Below, piece by piece: positions 61,301-64,000 of a stretch of DNA of 64,000 nucleotides. The DNA is taken from the NCBI RefSeq assembly GCF_003369915.1, contig NC_046677.1, forward strand, positions 26,678,913 to 26,742,912. Reading direction: 5' to 3'. The translations under genes and the position numbers were made by a program. This stretch comes from Drosophila miranda (Eukaryota; Arthropoda; Insecta; Diptera; Drosophilidae). Position 1 is the first letter of the stretch. Each line of letters begins with the position of its first letter. The notes beneath the pieces are model-generated. The model was not told where the DNA came from. It was given only the letters and a program-made list of their open reading frames with translations, and did no database searches.

Positions 61301-63800
61301 CTCTGTTGCGTAAAAGCTTATTAAATATGAATTAATTTCCATTAATTTGCCGTTTGTGAAAATCGGAACGGAGAGCCCCTTCAAACTCTTTTACTAACTT
61401 TTCCGCTTGGATTTACCATTTTATCCCCCAATATGTTCGATTAACTTTTGGATGAAAGGCATATCGGTTTAAAGGAGAATTTGCATACAGCTTTTTCTGG
61501 GATTAAAGTATATACTTATACGATTTTTAATGATTTTTAATGATATAGCCATGAGACAAACGACTCTACGGATCAAATGATGAATATTTACAGTGGAAAC
61601 GTTTCACCCTATAATACCCAGTTTCATTATAATCGGCTGTCCACAAACCATAGATTTTAGAGGAAAATCTAGGGTATTACCCCTGTACAATTAATATTCC
61701 CCCCCTCCTGTCCCTCTCTCACTCGCTCTGTGTCGTTCTCTGTTAAATGTTCATAAATTAAATGCATTTTAATTAATTTTGCACAAAACGCATCAAGCGT
61801 TTGTCAGACTCTGGCCCCAAAATCCTCAGGGATATAACCATAAATTGCCATCCTCCTTCTATCCGCATCCCGTATCATTTTCTGTGCTGTTTGTCGAATG
61901 TTTACATAAATATTTAATAGACAAGATTAATTTCAATGGATTGACTTTGCCACAGACACAGCAGCAGCGGCAGCAGGGGGTGCGGCGGCATGTGGCATTT
62001 GTGTGGGATTTTAGTCATTTTAATGCCAGACATAAGAATATTAATTTATTCTTTTCGGTTTAATAATTATTAATAAATTATGGCCAACGATTGTATATTC
62101 CATATTCGCCTTTTTATTGTTTGTATTTCAATATTTGTTTGTTTTTAATTATTAGAAACGAAAAATCCATAAAAATGTTTCACTAACAGTTTTGTTTCTG
62201 TGCGAGCAAATAATTGAATTATGGCCAAAAGGAAAATACATTCGGCGATTATTCTTTTTCTTTCTGTTATTTGCCGGAAAATTTAAAAGTGATGCTGCAA
62301 TAATTTGATTTAAATATCGCCAAAAATTATTGGCCCCAAAAGGAGCTTAAACAGAGAATTTTTATGAATATTTTATTCACTTGCCATTTGAATATTCAAT
62401 GGCTTTAATGGATACCAAAAATTGTATAATAGAATTTATTTGGAAATATTTAAATGTTGAGTGTTTAATGGGGAATATTGTGGATTTTTGCTTGAAATAT
62501 TAATTGAAAATAATTATTAGAAAATAAATAATTGGCAATTGGGAAAAACGTGGAAAACTATTTGAAAAATTATAGCAGATTAGAGAAGAACAAAAAGGAA
62601 GGTTTTGAATTCTTTAGAAATATTATTTTATTATTTAATTTTAAACTACGGAGACTATTTTGGATACTTATATATCATAATTAATGGGTAATTGATAGAT
62701 CTTACATTGATACATTATTTATCGATAGCTTCGAAATCGGTAAATATTAAATACTTTGATATTATTGATTGGTATTCGATATCAGCAAATATTCAAGGCT
62801 TTGGTGCTATTTTTAATCCATGATTTAAAGCTATAAATCCTCAATAAAATCTTCTTACTTGAACTCGAACTTAAAATCATGTTAGAAGTCCAAACAAATT
62901 GTAGTTTTAGATTTACAGAAGCTGAAAATCCAATGTTCTGTTGCCTTTACCTTTTCGTAATCTTGGACCTTGGATTTCTTTTGTCCATAGACACCTCTAT
63001 ACCTGATGCTAAATTATTCATAAATTCTTTTGCCAAAAGTTTAATTTCGCCACAATTTACCGGCAATAAAAAGCAACCTTCAATCACCATCAAAAATCTT
63101 GCGTTAACAGGGGAGACCCGACCCGGAGACCGTTAGATGCTTTTAGATCTCTTAAGACTCGTAAAAATGTTGAGCAACAAACAACAAACAAAAGTTGGCA
63201 CTTTTTTCTGCCATCCAACTTTTATTGTTGTTAAACAAAATATTGCACTAGAATGCTAATTAATTTAGTTTTCTATAAAAAAGAAAGAAAACCAGAGATT
63301 TTGATGAAGAAAAAGAGCGAAATAAACAAATAAAGATCTCCTGTTTTTGGAGGAATGTTTTGAAATATTTGGGCCTCTATAAAGGGGAAATTTCAAGCCA
63401 ACTCCCGCTAAACAATTGCGCTATAAAATAGTGGCATGCCCCACCTTCTGCCATCTCTAATTATGTGTTGGTGTGCCCCACTTCTTGGGTGTTGTTTCTA
63501 TGTACATTCGTTACAAATTTCAAATGAACTCGAACTCTGGCACAAAAGACACAACGACTGATGGAAGGAGACGGAGAAGTAGGAAAGTAGAAAGCAAACA
63601 ATAAACAAAAGGCACTAAAAATTGTGTGTGTAAATGGGGTTTATTACAACACTCCACAGGCAGGGAGGGAGCGGAGCGGAGCGATAGGTGGAAAACCTGT
63701 AAATGCAGCTGTCTCTCAGGGGGAAAAGGTGTGAAAAAAGAGCAGCAGCTGAAGGGAAAAACCAGAAAGAAAAAGGTTGGCAAACGATTGGGCAACATTT
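49386..63800. other. probable long first intron, no exon recognised
   Basis: About 14.4 kb without any frame that looks coding. It alternates AT-rich DNA with + strand pyrimidine tracts (50440-50760, 52080-52730, 55300-55560, 59330-59690, 60160-60260) and purine-rich islands (52800-53160, 61165-61225). A GA-rich run of the GAGA-factor type lies at 54331-54349 and a CACGTG E-box at 61226-61231. The 160-aa frame at 56419-56901 has no codon bias and is not called. Confidence 0.5.
53366..57860. repeat. scattered arrays of an AATACTAGAAA-like motif
   Basis: Short degenerate arrays built on TACTAGAAAAT / TACCAGAAAAT occur at 53366-53450, 55105-55175, 56055-56125, 56170-56255 (opposite strand) and 57745-57860. 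I did not notice similar arrays outside this 4.5-kb part of the window. Confidence 0.7.
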
Positions 63801-63817
63801 GTGGGGAGGTAGGGGCG

Positions 63818-63972
63818 GAGCAACATGTTGCTCAGCATTTAACAGCGGCAGAGGTCGTACTGTAGAGAAGTACAGCAGTACTGTTAGCAGTACACTCTAG
63901 CTGTTAACAGTACCGTCCGTAGAGTGTTAACAGAACTCTGTCTGTCTGTTAGCGGTGTATCTCTCTTAACAG
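63818..63972. repeat. 16-bp palindrome plus second TAACAG cluster
   Basis: A perfect palindrome GAGCAACATGTTGCTC lies at 63818-63833. Seven TAACAG/CTGTTA words follow, at 63840, 63881, 63901, 63905, 63928, 63946 and 63967. It resembles the cluster at 13507-13690 and the CAACATG-rich segment at 47-48 kb. The window ends here, so the block may continue. Confidence 0.7.
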
Positions 63973-64000
63973 CATTCTGTAATCAGAAAAAGTGTTGAGA

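Overview
The window looks like a piece of a Drosophila genome. The reasons are the small TATA/Inr genes with CAG/CAA (poly-Gln) and CAX-rich UTR sequence, AT-rich intergenic DNA with CA/GA microsatellites, 57-66 bp GT-AG introns, an intronless Skp1-family gene and a CR1-type non-LTR retrotransposon. An obscura-group species is my guess only; nothing in the sequence proves it. Gene density is low, and most open frames are chance frames in low-complexity DNA.

Layout. 1-4.1 kb holds two small intact single-exon genes on the + strand: a His/Pro/Arg-rich 111-aa protein with a two-fold internal repeat, and a 122-aa Cys/polyQ protein ending in a PPxY motif. Each has a recognisable core promoter. 7.2-8.2 kb (- strand) holds an intronless 326-aa Cys-rich basic protein I do not recognise. 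8.6-8.9 kb is a broken coding-like island, and 11.6-12.6 kb a possible small spliced gene or decayed gene. 13.5-13.7 kb is a dense cluster of TAACAG/CTGTTA. 19.7-20.4 kb (- strand) holds an intronless, diverged Skp1-like gene. 20.5-30.9 kb is intergenic with simple repeats.

30.9-43.85 kb is a repeat nest. It begins with an internally deleted CR1 element (- strand). A 389-bp repeat follows, with two direct copies, one degenerate copy and one inverted copy. Then come a 16-bp minisatellite and a 5.3-kb tandem array of ~850/687-bp units with nested 165-bp and 64-bp sub-repeats. The array ends exactly in a perfect hairpin. Last is a 273-bp tandem repeat carrying, in inverted orientation, a ~27-bp core of the large satellite unit.

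44-48.1 kb is pyrimidine-rich upstream DNA with a CAACATG-enriched segment and a CRE palindrome. About 48.2-49.38 kb looks like a long non-coding first exon of a + strand gene ending in a consensus 5' splice site. Everything from 49.38 kb to the end of the window is best read as its first intron: pyrimidine tracts, purine-rich islands and arrays of an AATACTAGAAA-like motif. At the right edge is a second TAACAG cluster next to a 16-bp palindrome. I found no tRNA, rRNA, CRISPR array or known miRNA.

The best candidates for something undescribed are the hierarchical satellite with its terminal hairpin and the inverted shared core in the neighbouring 273-bp repeat, and the palindromic TAACAG/GCAACATG motif modules that recur at 13.5, 47-48 and 63.8 kb.
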